Below are positions 20,303-30,605 of a stretch of 64,000 nucleotides of DNA, in pieces. A model generated the notes under the pieces. That model did no database searches and had not been told where the DNA came from. It worked only from the letters and a program-made list of their open reading frames with translations. The stretch is from NCBI RefSeq assembly GCF_003013715.1, contig NC_072815.1, forward strand, positions 496,001 through 560,000, read 5' to 3'. Made by a program: the position numbers and the translations under genes. Each line of letters opens with the position of its first letter. Position 1 is the stretch's first letter. The DNA comes from Candidozyma auris (lineage: Eukaryota > Ascomycota > Pichiomycetes > Serinales > Metschnikowiaceae).

Positions 20303-22484
20303 CTAAGGTGGTAGGTGGTGGTGGTGAGGTTCCGATGGATTGATGCGAAATCGAAGCCGGACGAGGAATTGGTCAGGGATGCTGGTATAGCGGAATTAGG
20401 AAAGAGACGAGACTTGACTTGAGCAAAGTAATTAAGGAAAAAAAAAAAAAAAAAAAAGCTATTATATGGCGTTCAGAGGAAAAGTTGAGCAGGGATTAGC
20501 TTTGATCTGTTTATGTAATCAATAGTGAAGTCTGTGACAGATATGCAGATTATCGAGATAACGACACTGGCATGAGAGAAAGACTATTGCCAGGTTAGAG
20601 AAAGAATTAAGCGCGTTGTGCCAGCTGTCGAGCTCCTATAGTCTCTGGATAGTCTCTGGCCTCAACATATGCTGGTTGGTCTTGACGGTAGTTTCTTTGA
20701 CAAGAAAACTTCCTCGGCAGATCACACTACAGAGCGAAAAACACGGCAGAAAAAAGTACGGGGACTTCGATCAGCCGAGAGGTTTTCCACTTCGTGTCCT
20801 TCTCCTGATCTAGTTCTTTTAATGATTCCTAAGTTGTTAGTTAAACATTCAATAATAACAGAAGGTGTATGAATCAGGGTTAAAAAGCTCTGTAGTTATT
20901 TGTTCCACATGGAGTTTCAGCTGAAGAAATTCGTTGAAATTGCTCATCATCATACAAAAATGAATTCACGTACATTTATGAGTAGTTAGTTGAAGGTGGA
21001 AAGAAAGAAAAATGTGAACGCTTCTCTGCGGTGCATCTATAGATTTTTTTTTCAGGGTTACCCGGAGCCAGCGACAAACAGGGCACCCACCAAATTGCAT
21101 AGATAATCTGAAAAATGAAATGACCACTTTCAAAGTTGTGAGGCGATAGTAATCTATGGATTCTATTAATTATCAATTAGCTCCGGGTGTTCCTTGTATG
21201 TGGCTAAGTAAGTTTACCCTTGGGACAAGTTTTTGCGGCTGAAGCTTCTTATACCTCCATTTGCTTCTCAATTAAGCTGAAATTATCTGTACAATTTCTG
21301 CTCAACGTCTTGGAGTCAGTTTCCAGTACTAAATGTGTTCCTCCTGAGAAGCTTCGATACTCCTTCTTGCTTCTTAATTTGGCTGCAAAAATGTCGTCAC
21401 TTGGTCGTCTACCATCAGCACGTAGACACCGTACACAGATTTCAAAACTTGAGGGGGTTATCTACCCAATAAAATGAAAATGCTAACACAATTTGATCTC
21501 ATTTCGTCCACTCTTAGCCCTATTGCCTCAAAATTGTGAAGGCAGCCACGACATTGTCGCGTCTTAGGTCCACCAACGTGAACAAGCACATTCCACAATT
21601 CGTCAACAACTCTTGTAGTTCTTGATTAAATTAGTAAATTTTCGAGTCTCGCATTTTTCTCTTCCTGAGAATACATAATGTGAGACCATATCCTCGTTAT
21701 CCGGACACCTTCTCTCTGAGCCTCCTTCTGAGCCTTTTGAAGCCTACGTTGATCAATATCCCATGAAAGCATCCGCCAAATCTCACAGAGTCACGACGTC
21801 GAAGTCAGCTTTCAATGCCCTAAACCCACTTTGTTTCAAATATTACAATTGTCTCCTTTTCCCTCCCTCTCTCTTGACTTCAGACTTTTCTCACTGACTG
21901 CTCCCCTCAGACTCTGTTGCCCATTTGCAGCCACCTTCTGTCAGAGAAACCCTCAGAACTAACTCAACGAAAGATCCAATTCATTTAAGGAATTTAAATT
22001 TTTCTACAGATCCCATACATTTGCATTCTTTACATTTATCCTATCGAATTATCTCCCAGGTGCTTTGTTCAGCTCTCCCTACCTTCTCGGACAGTTTGTA
22101 GCTATTGTGGTATTTTTCCGCAAACCCCAGTCGGTGTGCTCGTGGGCCTCCGAACGAGCCCGAATATGGCCGGGCCACTAGTCCAGTTCACACACGTTAA
22201 GGTCAAGAACACCAATTTTTTGAGATCTTCAGATCTCTCAAATACAATTCTCCTTATAAGACGCTCAGGTCTTCTTTTTCCGTGATCTTTTTATCGATTT
22301 TTGTTCCTTTTACTATCTTTCGCTTACATAATCAAGGACGATACGTGTCCGAGGGAAATAGCTGGATTCGCACTATAGAGGAGAAAAAAACCACCGAAAA
22401 AACATTTTGGGCCCGGTCAAGAACTTGCAACCTTCTTTCTTGAAGTTCCACACAAGTTTACCTATTCACAAAAAAGAACATATC
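20303..22484. other. 2.2 kb gene-free spacer upstream of LSC2
   Basis: This is the longest stretch without a gene. It holds a run of 20 A at 20438-20457, GGYTGCRAA elements at 21381-21389 and 21924-21932, a strongly pyrimidine-biased plus strand from about 21640 to 22340, a perfect 7-bp inverted repeat at 22222-22237 and a CCAAT at 22212-22216. CCAAT could serve Hap-type control of LSC2, a TCA-cycle gene. Frames up to 87 codons are present but featureless. A non-coding RNA, origin or centromere cannot be excluded by eye. Confidence 0.5.
22222..22237. promoter_or_regulatory. Perfect inverted repeat in the LSC2 promoter
   Basis: GAGATCT-TC-AGATCTC has 7-bp arms and a 2-bp centre, about 250 bp before LSC2. 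It could be a dimeric factor site. No known site is assigned. Confidence 0.3.
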
Positions 22485-24152
22485 ATGTTGTCCAGAGTTT
22501 TTCGTGCCACGAAAGTATGTAAATGTTGCGAAGTTTTGTAATTGGAGAATTGTTCAATGTTGCTTTTCGGTCGGAAACTGTACCGACATGGAAGGAATTG
22601 AAGGAGAGGGAAACTTGTTGATGCAATGAAGATGCTGAAATAGCTCAATTTGGATGGGATAAAGCTGTCTTGGTGTGAAAACACTGAATCAACGGTGAAA
22701 CTCGATTTCTATGTGGATCAGCAAACTGTGGAGGGAACTCAACTTTATTATCATGACCAAATGGTGAGTTCTTGATGTGTCCATGAGTTTCAAGCATAAG
22801 TGGACTTGCTGTTCTGCCTGGAATGCTTTCAATTGAACATGCTCGTCCAGTAAAATGCGTCAATTTTTCTTTCTCGTCATTTACCCTCCACGTACCACTC
22901 CTACATTCTTCTATTTACATCCATTTCCCTACGCAAATACTAACAACAGATTCAAAAGAGATTCTTGTCTCTTCACGAGTACCGCTCTGCTGCCATCTTG
23001 GAGAACGCCGGTGTTGGCGTGCCAAAGGGTTTCGCTGCCACCACCCCTCAGGGCGCCTTTGAGGCTGCTCAGAAGTTGGGCACCAACGAGTTGGTCATCA
23101 AGGCCCAGGCTTTGACCGGTGGTAGAGGTAAGGGCCACTTTGACAACGGTTTCCAGGGCGGTGTCAAGTTGATCTCTTCTCCAGAGGAGGCCAAGGACTT
23201 GGCCGAGAAAATGTTGAACCACAAGTTGATCACCAAGCAAACCGGTGCCGCCGGTAAGGAGGTCACTGCTGTGTACATTGTCGAGAGAAGAGACGCCAAA
23301 ACCGAGGCTTACTTGGCCATCTTGATGGACAGATCCACTCAGTTACCAATGATTGTTGCTTCTGCCCAGGGTGGTATGGACATTGAGGGTGTTGCCGCTA
23401 AGGACCCTAGCGCCATCAAGACCTTCCCTGTTGACTTGAACGAGGGTGTCACCGACAAGTTGGCCAACGAGGTTGCCTCTGTGTTGGGCTACTCTAAGGA
23501 GGCGATCCCTGAGGCTGCTGAGGCCGTCAAGAACTTGTACAAGGTGTTCATCGAGAAGGACTGTACTCAGGTTGAGATCAACCCATTGTCTGAGACCCCA
23601 GACCACAAGGTTTTGGCCATGGACGCCAAGTTGGGCTTTGACGACAACGCTGAGTTCAGACAGAAGGAGGTGTTCAGTTGGAGAGACCCTACCCAGGAGG
23701 ACCCCCAGGAGCGTGAGGCTGCCGAGTACGGCTTGAACTTCATCAAGTTGGACGGTAACATTGCCAACATTGTCAATGGTGCCGGTTTGGCTATGGCCAC
23801 CATGGACATCATCAAGTTGTACGGTGGTGAGCCAGCCAACTTTTTGGACTGCGGTGGTACTGCCACTCCTCAGACCATTGAGAAGGCGTTTGAGTTGATC
23901 TTGTCTGACAAGAAGGTCAACGGTATCTTCGTGAACATCTTCGGTGGTATTGTCAGATGTGACTACGTCGCCGAGGGTTTGATTGCCGCCACCAAGAACT
24001 TCAAATTGGACATCCCAGTTGTCGTGAGATTGCAAGGTACCAACATGCAGAAGGCCAAGGAGTTGATCAACAACTCTGGTCTTAAGTTGTACCCATTCGA
24101 GGACTTGGACCCAGCCGCCGAGAAGATTGTGTCTTTGGCGCCAAAGGCTTAA
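22485..24152 (+). CDS. LSC2: Mitochondrial succinyl-CoA ligase beta subunit (one intron)
   Basis: With the alpha subunit this enzyme makes ATP (or GTP) while converting succinyl-CoA to succinate in the TCA cycle. The CDS joins 22485-22514 (10 codons, MLSRVFRATK) to 22950-24152, giving 410 aa. Splicing is phase 0, GTATGT...TACTAAC...CAG. The joined N terminus is a basic mitochondrial presequence running into RFLSLHEYRS, which matches the mature start of the family. Visible motifs are GGRGKGHFD in the ATP-grasp domain, CTQVEINPLSE (metal and nucleotide site), and FVNIFGGIVRCD in the C-terminal ligase domain. Codon use is highly biased (Leu almost only TTG, no CTG seen), indicating strong expression. 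Exon 2 alone has no proper ATG at its start, which supports the intron. Confidence 0.93.
22515..22949 (+). other. LSC2: LSC2 intron (435 nt)
   Basis: The 5' site is GTATGT, the branch sequence TACTAAC is at 22938-22944 and AG ends at 22949, only 6 nt after the branch adenosine. At 435 nt it is far longer than the other introns in the window (47, 61 and 110 nt). I looked for box C/D snoRNA hallmarks inside and saw no convincing pair. Confidence 0.9.
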
Positions 24153-24877
24153 GTGCATGACTCCCGGTTCATTTAGCGTAGAGCTACCAATCATAAACTA
24201 GAAAGAGGATCACTGCTGTAGTAATATCCGTAGTGTCTGGAAAGTGGAATCGCATATGAAGCCAGCACAAAGGAGATGAATGTCAGGCACACTTAAGTAG
24301 TTTTGACTTTGTCGAAAATTCTAAGTAGTAGGACTGAGTTCCATACTTAAATGTCGCTAAGAACTGTATTACATTTGAAGACATCTCTAGAAATAGAGGC
24401 CCATGGATATTTGAACTGTATGATTGAGCCGTTGTTCGCAGCACTCTACTGTTTTGAAACAACAAGAACTCAATTATTGAGCTCTTAGCTCATGAATGGT
24501 TCAGCGTGAACACTCAAGTAATAGAAGTCAAAGTGTGTTCTTCCCAAGCAATCGGTTATATCTTTCTTTCGTCTGAGTGCTGCAATAAACACTTGCCTGA
24601 GCGACCAATGTGCCGATCATGAACAAAAAAAAAAAAAAAAAAAAATAGAAAAAAAATCGGCACTTTCCAAAATCCCAATGCATCACAACATTCACAACGA
24701 AGGTCTTGACCAAGCTCCAGTTGGTACTTCTCTCCCTCTGTGACTCCAAAGAGATGTCGTTTTCGCAACCTGAATGTCGCAGTGTCGTGCTTGCCACTAA
24801 CACCAATATCAACTCTCACTACGCTTCACCACATTCGAGCCTCTGGAAATCGAAACACTACGCATCAATAGCAGCCA
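24153..24877. other. Intergenic region between LSC2 and PUP2
   Basis: No gene is seen. A run of 21 A at 24625-24645 followed by a shorter A run may act as a nucleosome-free tract. A GGTTGCGAAA element lies on the minus strand at 24761-24770, about 110 bp before PUP2. Confidence 0.5.
24761..24770 (-). promoter_or_regulatory. GGTTGCGAAA element upstream of PUP2
   Basis: This is one of about 20 copies of a recurrent spacer element. It is worth noting here because proteasome genes in S. cerevisiae carry the Rpn4 site GGTGGCAAA, which is similar in shape. Whether an Rpn4-like factor binds this copy is inference only. Confidence 0.35.
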
Positions 24878-25636
24878 ATGTTTCTCACAAGATCTGAGTA
24901 CGACAGAGGCGTATCCACGTTCTCCCCTGAAGGCCGTCTATTCCAGGTGGAGTACTCTCTCGAAGCCATCAAGCTAGGGTCCACTGCCATTGGCGTGCTG
25001 ACATCTGAAGGTGTGATATTGGGCGTGGAGAAGAGAGTCACGTCGCCACTCTTGGAGAGCTCTTCCATTGAAAAAATTGTAGAGATTGACACGCACATTG
25101 GCTGTGCCATGTCGGGTTTGACGGCAGACGCTCGCTCGATGATAGACCACGCTAGAGTGGCGTCCTTGAGTCATAACTTATACTATGATGAGGCAATGCA
25201 AGTTGAGAGTTTGACTCAGTCGGTGTGTGATTTGGCGTTGAGATTTGGTGAAGGTGCTCTGGGAGAGAAGAGATTGATGTCTAGACCGTTTGGTGTGGCT
25301 CTTTTGATCGCTGGTATTGACGAGAACGGGCCTCAATTATACCACGCTGAACCCTCGGGAACATTCTATAGATACGACGCCAAGGCCATAGGCTCGGGCT
25401 CGGAAGGTGCTCAGACGGAATTGCAGAACGAATACCACAAATCCTTGACATTGAAGGAAGCAGAGCTCTTGACGCTCAAGATCTTGAAACAGGTTATGGA
25501 GGAGAAGTTGGATTGCAAGAACGCTCAATTGGCTTCGATCACCAAAGAGGGTGGCTTCCAGGTCTACGACGACGAGAAAACCGATAAGCTTATTAAAGAG
25601 TTGAACGAAACTGTCACCGACGACACGCAAATCTAA
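24878..25636 (+). CDS. PUP2: 20S proteasome alpha5 subunit
   Basis: Pup2 is the alpha5 subunit in the outer rings of the 20S proteasome, which gate substrate entry. The 252-aa protein is nearly identical to yeast Pup2 at its N terminus ([20 protein letters not shown]), with the alpha-subunit signature continuing through [13 protein letters not shown]. Other conserved runs are [37 protein letters not shown] and [19 protein letters not shown]. The C terminus is shorter and less acidic than in S. cerevisiae (260 aa). Codon 128 is CTG (25259-25261) where S. cerevisiae has Ser, supporting CUG-Ser decoding. Its stop is only 28 bp from the stop of convergent SPC97, so the transcripts almost certainly overlap at their 3' ends. 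Confidence 0.96.
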   Translation: MFLTRSEYDRGVSTFSPEGRLFQVEYSLEAIKLGSTAIGVLTSEGVILGVEKRVTSPLLESSSIEKIVEIDTHIGCAMSGLTADARSMIDHARVASLSHNLYYDEAMQVESLTQSVCDLALRFGEGALGEKRLMSRPFGVALLIAGIDENGPQLYHAEPSGTFYRYDAKAIGSGSEGAQTELQNEYHKSLTLKEAELLTLKILKQVMEEKLDCKNAQLASITKEGGFQVYDDEKTDKLIKELNETVTDDTQI

Positions 25637-25664
25637 TGAATATATACTATTGTAAATGAAGTTA

Positions 25665-28184
25665 TTACTTCCTTGAAACGCATACCTCGAGCTGCGTAGC
25701 AAAGTCCAGAAGCTGATGGTTTTCGTTGGCGTCGGTGTTTCGAAGCAAATACAACAAGTCGCCAATCGCTTGGTTGAAGACCTCAGTGTATGCGTCCACA
25801 ATCTGCTTAAACGACGCGGCTCGCGTTCCAATGAGCTCGTCATTCACTTTCAAGTCAACGAATCTTTCGGGCATATCTCTTTTAAATGCAGCAAATTGCC
25901 TCTCGTCCATCAACACTAACGACTTTTTGAGCCTGCTCATGTAGTTGTTGATGTGTATCACTACGGTCAAGATATTGTGTAGACACGAAAGGAGTCTCTC
26001 ATCTGTCACCATTGCGTCACGCAACATATTGTTGAGGTACATTCCGATCTTATCTTTCAATTCCTGAACATCATCGTATCTTTGTTCGACTTGCCTGTGT
26101 ATGGTTGCCCCTTGCCTGTTACTCATTTCACTGATCTTCTTGTCGAAGACATCGTTCCCGTTGTAGAAAGACTTGAGGAAATTCCTGCCGTTGCTCGAAT
26201 TTTGATCTGAGACAATTTCCTTGGAAGCATGATGTGTGTACAACTCAAGAACCTTTAAGACATTTCCGAAGTTCTCCTCGACAATGCTATAATTGAAGTA
26301 TGTTTGGATGGCATTGACAAATCCCTTGACGTTAGCATTAAGAGCTCTGCACTTTCCGATACTATTTTGCACAGAGGGATGAAATCCTCGGTACCTCCAA
26401 ACGGTTGAGAAATTGATTTCTTTCCAAGTTCTATCCGTGGCCATATTTGCGAATTTCAAAATCATCTGTAGCTTGAAAAGTAGCTGATACTCAAAAATGT
26501 AGTTGTCAGCAATAATAAGATTAATTGGGAATGGAAGGTCCATGTCGATATTAACACTTGCAATTGTATATTGATCAACTGAATCAACTTCGTGCAGTGA
26601 CTTAGGTACGTCTGATCCAGACAGTGATGTTTGACGCCGTGATAATGATCGGCTGACTATTCTCTTTATGGCGTCAGAGGCAGACTCTGTATCTCTCATC
26701 TTTTCATCAGCGTCAAAAGATTCAATGGCAATGATTTCCTGCGCAAGTTCGTAAAAATTATTTCTATCAACGCTGAAGTTTTTGCACTGAGGTATGATAT
26801 CTGAGATAGACGCATCTTCTTCTAGCGGTTTCTGACTAAGAAAGATTTTATTGTAAAGACGCTGGATTCTTGCTGTAGGGGCCGAATGTTTGTCTCTGGA
26901 AAGATCGTGGAACGCCGATGCAAGAAATTTGTCAATTGCAAAGGATTTGTTCAAGAGGAAAGTCTCATGGAGGTCGTTTATGAGAGTTTGTAGCTGATAG
27001 CCTTCTAGTAGAAGCCTCAAGAACAATTTGTTCGCTAGTTTGTACCTGTGTATGATTTTTAAATGGAGGTCAGGCGCAAACAAGCTCTCGATGGGTTGCA
27101 TTGAAAGTCTAGCAAAATCCGGAAGACTTCTGAAACTCACTATACCACTGCATTGGCGGATGATGTTGAGGTATTTTCCAGTCGCCAAAATCTTGTGCTG
27201 AATATCTTTGTTTAGTAGCTGATCAGGAACTCCATCGAGCTTGATGACATAAAGCTCACTCCAGTACTTTTCCATATCCGAGTAAAAAATATTCGTGGGC
27301 AAATCATTTTTCTTAATGAGAAACTCTCCAAATAGATCATCAAACTGACCTTCCGTTAGCCAGTCGTTGAGAAGCGAGACATACTCCATGGATATAGAAT
27401 CGAACAATCTTGTGAGAAAATGGAATGCCTCGGAGTCCCCCTTAAACGCATTAATCCTCTCAGTGACGATGTGCAACACCACGCCTCCCTTACACACGGT
27501 GAATTTGTTGGTATCAGTCGAAGCGCTTATAGATCCCGTCATTGCCAAGTCTTGCCTGACAAACTCGAGAAACGAGTTGAAACTTGGGGACTCTGTCCGT
27601 TCTTCCGATTTCATGTGGATAGTGTTAGCAATCTCATAAAGGTGAGCCATTCTGTTCGCCACACGCTGCATTATTATATTATCCATCTCTGTCACTGGAA
27701 TTGGGGATATCTTAAATTGTGTTTCGAAGTCCAACACTAGCCGCTGGTACTCTTTCATAAACATCCGAATCTCATAACATAATCTCTGGTTCACTCTTCC
27801 CAACTGTGGATGATCATAAATTTGGACAAAGTTATTGAGTCCAGAGTACCACTTGCCATACGTTGCTAGCTTCTTGGTTATGCTCTTCAATGATACATCC
27901 AAGTGCCTGGCAGTTTTATAGTCAGGCCCACGAATTCTGTCCTGAACCCGAGTAGAGTCATACTTTTCACTATACCGAACGTAATTGCCTTCATATCCGA
28001 GCAAAATCGAAAGGAGATCATTGGCGATGAGGGTCTCCTGGGTTCTCACATTTGGTATCTCGGTCAATGAACGAGGCTTCACAGCCAGAGCGTAGACAGG
28101 AACCTTCACGTTTGAAGCCAAATAGCTAGGGTTCAGAAGTTTCACTGTGAGCGCTGGAACTCCTGTCGATGAGCTCATCCGCAC
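25665..28184 (-). CDS. SPC97: Gamma-tubulin complex component GCP2 (Spc97)
   Basis: Spc97 and Spc98 bind gamma-tubulin to form the small gamma-tubulin complex that nucleates microtubules at the spindle pole body. The 839-aa protein fits the GCP2 branch in length (S. cerevisiae Spc97 823 aa) and sequence. An N-terminal GRIP1-like region begins around RTQETLIANDLLSILLGYEGNYVRY. The segment LLNDWLTEGQFDDLFGEF is followed by YWSELYVIKLDGVPDQLL and HKILATGKYLNIIRQC, which are typical of GCP2 rather than GCP3. The C-terminal GRIP2 half contains the NLIIADNYIFEYQLLFKLQM region that contacts gamma-tubulin. A second ATG two codons in (28178) is an equally good start. Confidence 0.88.
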   Translation of the reverse strand: MRMSSSTGVPALTVKLLNPSYLASNVKVPVYALAVKPRSLTEIPNVRTQETLIANDLLSILLGYEGNYVRYSEKYDSTRVQDRIRGPDYKTARHLDVSLKSITKKLATYGKWYSGLNNFVQIYDHPQLGRVNQRLCYEIRMFMKEYQRLVLDFETQFKISPIPVTEMDNIIMQRVANRMAHLYEIANTIHMKSEERTESPSFNSFLEFVRQDLAMTGSISASTDTNKFTVCKGGVVLHIVTERINAFKGDSEAFHFLTRLFDSISMEYVSLLNDWLTEGQFDDLFGEFLIKKNDLPTNIFYSDMEKYWSELYVIKLDGVPDQLLNKDIQHKILATGKYLNIIRQCSGIVSFRSLPDFARLSMQPIESLFAPDLHLKIIHRYKLANKLFLRLLLEGYQLQTLINDLHETFLLNKSFAIDKFLASAFHDLSRDKHSAPTARIQRLYNKIFLSQKPLEEDASISDIIPQCKNFSVDRNNFYELAQEIIAIESFDADEKMRDTESASDAIKRIVSRSLSRRQTSLSGSDVPKSLHEVDSVDQYTIASVNIDMDLPFPINLIIADNYIFEYQLLFKLQMILKFANMATDRTWKEINFSTVWRYRGFHPSVQNSIGKCRALNANVKGFVNAIQTYFNYSIVEENFGNVLKVLELYTHHASKEIVSDQNSSNGRNFLKSFYNGNDVFDKKISEMSNRQGATIHRQVEQRYDDVQELKDKIGMYLNNMLRDAMVTDERLLSCLHNILTVVIHINNYMSRLKKSLVLMDERQFAAFKRDMPERFVDLKVNDELIGTRAASFKQIVDAYTEVFNQAIGDLLYLLRNTDANENHQLLDFATQLEVCVSRK

Positions 28185-28259
28185 TGTGGAGGTTTTGTTG
28201 TGATGAGATCAATGTATGTGTTTTGATTTTATCACGAACGCGAATTTTATGTAGTAGTA

Positions 28260-28269
28260 GGCTGCGAAA
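28260..28269 (+). promoter_or_regulatory. GGCTGCGAAA element upstream of SPC97
   Basis: An exact copy of the recurrent element lies about 75 bp before the minus-strand SPC97 start, in the short gap between SPC97 and the ATG7 stop. Confidence 0.4.
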
Positions 28270-28321
28270 ACTCCAACCCGCACGCTAAAGACGAGACGTA
28301 CTATTAAATGGCCGGATGATA

Positions 28322-30178
28322 CTAAAAATCATCGACTTCATCCTCAAAGTCGAATTCTTCTAGAGCTTTCTCGGCTTCTTCTTGTACTTGTCGAAGCCCG
28401 CTTATCTCCTCCAAGTAGCTCTTGTCATTCAAGCACCTCTTGACAAACTCCCACTTCTCTCCATTATATCCCTCTACAACAGCTTTTGAGCAGGCACTGC
28501 AATGCTTGTAAGCAGGTGCCCAAAGCTTTGACTGGTGGAATGTGTTGAGGTTGCCTCTTATTTGGTGGGGAACTTCTCCAAACTTAGTGCTGTCCCCTGC
28601 AGGTGCATGCTGTTTTTTGGGATTCTGCAAAATCGATACAAGAAGCTCTACTGCAATAGATGAGGCCATCAAGGCTCCACCTGGACGTGTCACAGTGCAC
28701 ATCTGGTCCAAAGTTCTGTCCAGAAGGGAGTCACTTGGTGCAACCACGTCGTTACAGTAATAGCAGCCCAAGCGATTCTCTGTACTAAGTGAAGCGTGTC
28801 TCATGACAAGATAAGAGTCGAACCCAAGAGCAGCATTGATAACAATCTTATCATGTGCCAATCCCATCACTGTGGGGAGCCAGCGAGACTCCCGAGAGTC
28901 CATGAGCAAAAATATCACATCGTGCTCACCAAAAAGCTCATCAAGCTTATTGTAGTTCTCTTCCATATTGGATCCTTCTGTGACAGGGTGCCCAATCATA
29001 GGAACTGTCATATTATACCCCTTGGAAGAAACCGAAGGGTAAATCTCTTTGAGGGCTGCGCTAGCACGTTCGGCTTTGGGGGCTCCTTGTCTACCATCGC
29101 TGAAGCAGTCTTTGAAAGCAAAAAGAGGCTGTCTAACTGGATTTGAGTATGATACACGGCCGTTATCCACGAAAGTAACATTTCGGATACCCCAGCCGAG
29201 GAGCGCTCTCGCCACATAGCTACCAAGGGTGCCAGCACCCAAAAGTAGCACCTTTTGCTCTTTGATGATATCAAGATCGAGCTGGGGCGCCACCCTCCAC
29301 TTCATGAGGCGCAAATTTAGATCTACTGCCTGTTCGGCAAGTTGCAGTGGGTTTATAAGCGACCCCAAGTCGGCCAATTTGGGCCCAAGCTTGCCCTGAA
29401 CCGTTCTTTCCCACCCGGTCACTTTAGGTGCCTCTTTTATGTCAAAACCTTCGTCTAAAGCCAACTTGAGCGTTTGAGACAGACCATTGTTGCGGTAAAC
29501 CAAAAGCTTGATGCATTTGTGACCCTTAAGGGCAAGGTAGTAGAGCCAATTCCTGAGCTGAACCAGAGGCCAGTTATCTGGATTAAGGCAAGTGTCCACA
29601 TAAACAAACATCGAAGAGTCTAAACTGCTGTTGAAGGCCACAATCTCGTCTCCCTGGACCGAGAGAAATGTCGAAGGTTTCTTCTTGAGGTACTCTTCGA
29701 TCTGAAGTTCGTACTCGTTATTGTTCGTCAGCTCGATCAACAGCCAGCGTGAGTGGAGCAAGGGAAAGGCTAGCCAGTAGTAGTATTTGTACTTTTTCAA
29801 ATCAGCAAACGCCAATAAGTAGAACTTTTCCGTAAATCCCTTATCGCTCTGTTCCATCTCCTTTCTCAACACCTCTCCCCACAGCTTGAGCGAACTCAAC
29901 TTGTCAAACAGCTTGAACTCCTCGATGGTATTAACATTGAGCAATTCCCCAGCGACAGTATTTGTGGTCTCGCTATCTTCAGGCTCTTCAAAACTCGTGT
30001 AGTCAAGATTGATGATCGGCTTATCGTTAAACTTGTTGAGATGTAAAGGCAGCGTCATGAACCCCAGGATCGGGCGAGGGGCAGAGTCGAGCTTATAGTC
30101 ATTGAGCTTGCGGTCCGAGAGCTCTGTGAAGAACGAAGATTCCACAAAGGACTGAAGGGGCGTATATCTTAAGGCCAT
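28322..30178 (-). CDS. ATG7: Atg7, E1-like activating enzyme of autophagy
   Basis: Atg7 activates the ubiquitin-like proteins Atg8 and Atg12 with ATP and passes them to Atg3 and Atg10. The product is 618 aa from the ATG at 30178; an in-frame ATG two codons upstream (30184) would give 620, and S. cerevisiae Atg7 is 630. The N-terminal domain recruits E2 partners. The adenylation domain shows the nucleotide loop LLLGAGTLGSYVARALLGWG with FVDNGRVSYSNPVRQPLF. A GCYYC metal pair and the catalytic cysteine in DQMCTVTRPGG (Cys494) follow. A second Cys pair (CSAC) lies near the C terminus, and an acidic tail (EEFDFEDEVDDF) ends the protein as in other Atg7 proteins. Confidence 0.95.
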   Translation of the reverse strand: MALRYTPLQSFVESSFFTELSDRKLNDYKLDSAPRPILGFMTLPLHLNKFNDKPIINLDYTSFEEPEDSETTNTVAGELLNVNTIEEFKLFDKLSSLKLWGEVLRKEMEQSDKGFTEKFYLLAFADLKKYKYYYWLAFPLLHSRWLLIELTNNNEYELQIEEYLKKKPSTFLSVQGDEIVAFNSSLDSSMFVYVDTCLNPDNWPLVQLRNWLYYLALKGHKCIKLLVYRNNGLSQTLKLALDEGFDIKEAPKVTGWERTVQGKLGPKLADLGSLINPLQLAEQAVDLNLRLMKWRVAPQLDLDIIKEQKVLLLGAGTLGSYVARALLGWGIRNVTFVDNGRVSYSNPVRQPLFAFKDCFSDGRQGAPKAERASAALKEIYPSVSSKGYNMTVPMIGHPVTEGSNMEENYNKLDELFGEHDVIFLLMDSRESRWLPTVMGLAHDKIVINAALGFDSYLVMRHASLSTENRLGCYYCNDVVAPSDSLLDRTLDQMCTVTRPGGALMASSIAVELLVSILQNPKKQHAPAGDSTKFGEVPHQIRGNLNTFHQSKLWAPAYKHCSACSKAVVEGYNGEKWEFVKRCLNDKSYLEEISGLRQVQEEAEKALEEFDFEDEVDDF

Positions 30179-30605
30179 TTCCAAGGGAGGTGTCTGATAA
30201 GAATGTGATGTACTAGAGTACTAAATAGCGCGCGAGATAAAGTATGGGGAAACTGTGGAGGCGTTGGAGAGAAGAGCTTAATTGAAGATATTGGTAGATT
30301 TATTAAATGCAGTGATTTCGGTGCATGAATAGAGTTGCCTTGATTGCCATTATCCATTTGATGGATTCTGTCTCTTTCTTCATCGTCTAATGGCATCTAT
30401 TACTCAAACTTCGATTTGGCTGCGAACTGTATTGACGCATCATTCATTATTCTACGAAATCTGTAGATCATTTAGCTACTTATTCTTGAGCTTCCTTTAC
30501 ACCACACGTTCAAATCCTGGTCGAGCTCTATTAAGTAGCCCCTTTGCTTTCGCTCAATCCTATGACCTATGACCTATGACCTGTGACCCATACCCGATAA
30601 AAAGT
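30179..30605. other. Intergenic region, ATG7 promoter and NMD3 3' end
   Basis: No gene is seen. It contains a GGCTGCGAA element at 30418-30426, about 240 bp before ATG7, and a 7-bp tandem repeat at 30560-30587 just past the NMD3 stop. Confidence 0.5.
30560..30587. repeat. 7-bp tandem repeat, four copies
   Basis: CTATGAC occurs three times and CTGTGAC once, head to tail, immediately downstream of the NMD3 stop codon. A short satellite-like tract of unknown role. Confidence 0.9.

Noticed and set aside
23343..24194. 283-codon ORF opposite LSC2
   Set aside because: Shadow of a highly biased gene; the translation is low-complexity Val/Leu/Gln with no family.
24625..24655. Long A tract as a transposon tail
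   Set aside because: No target duplications or element body; more likely a promoter poly(dA:dT) tract.
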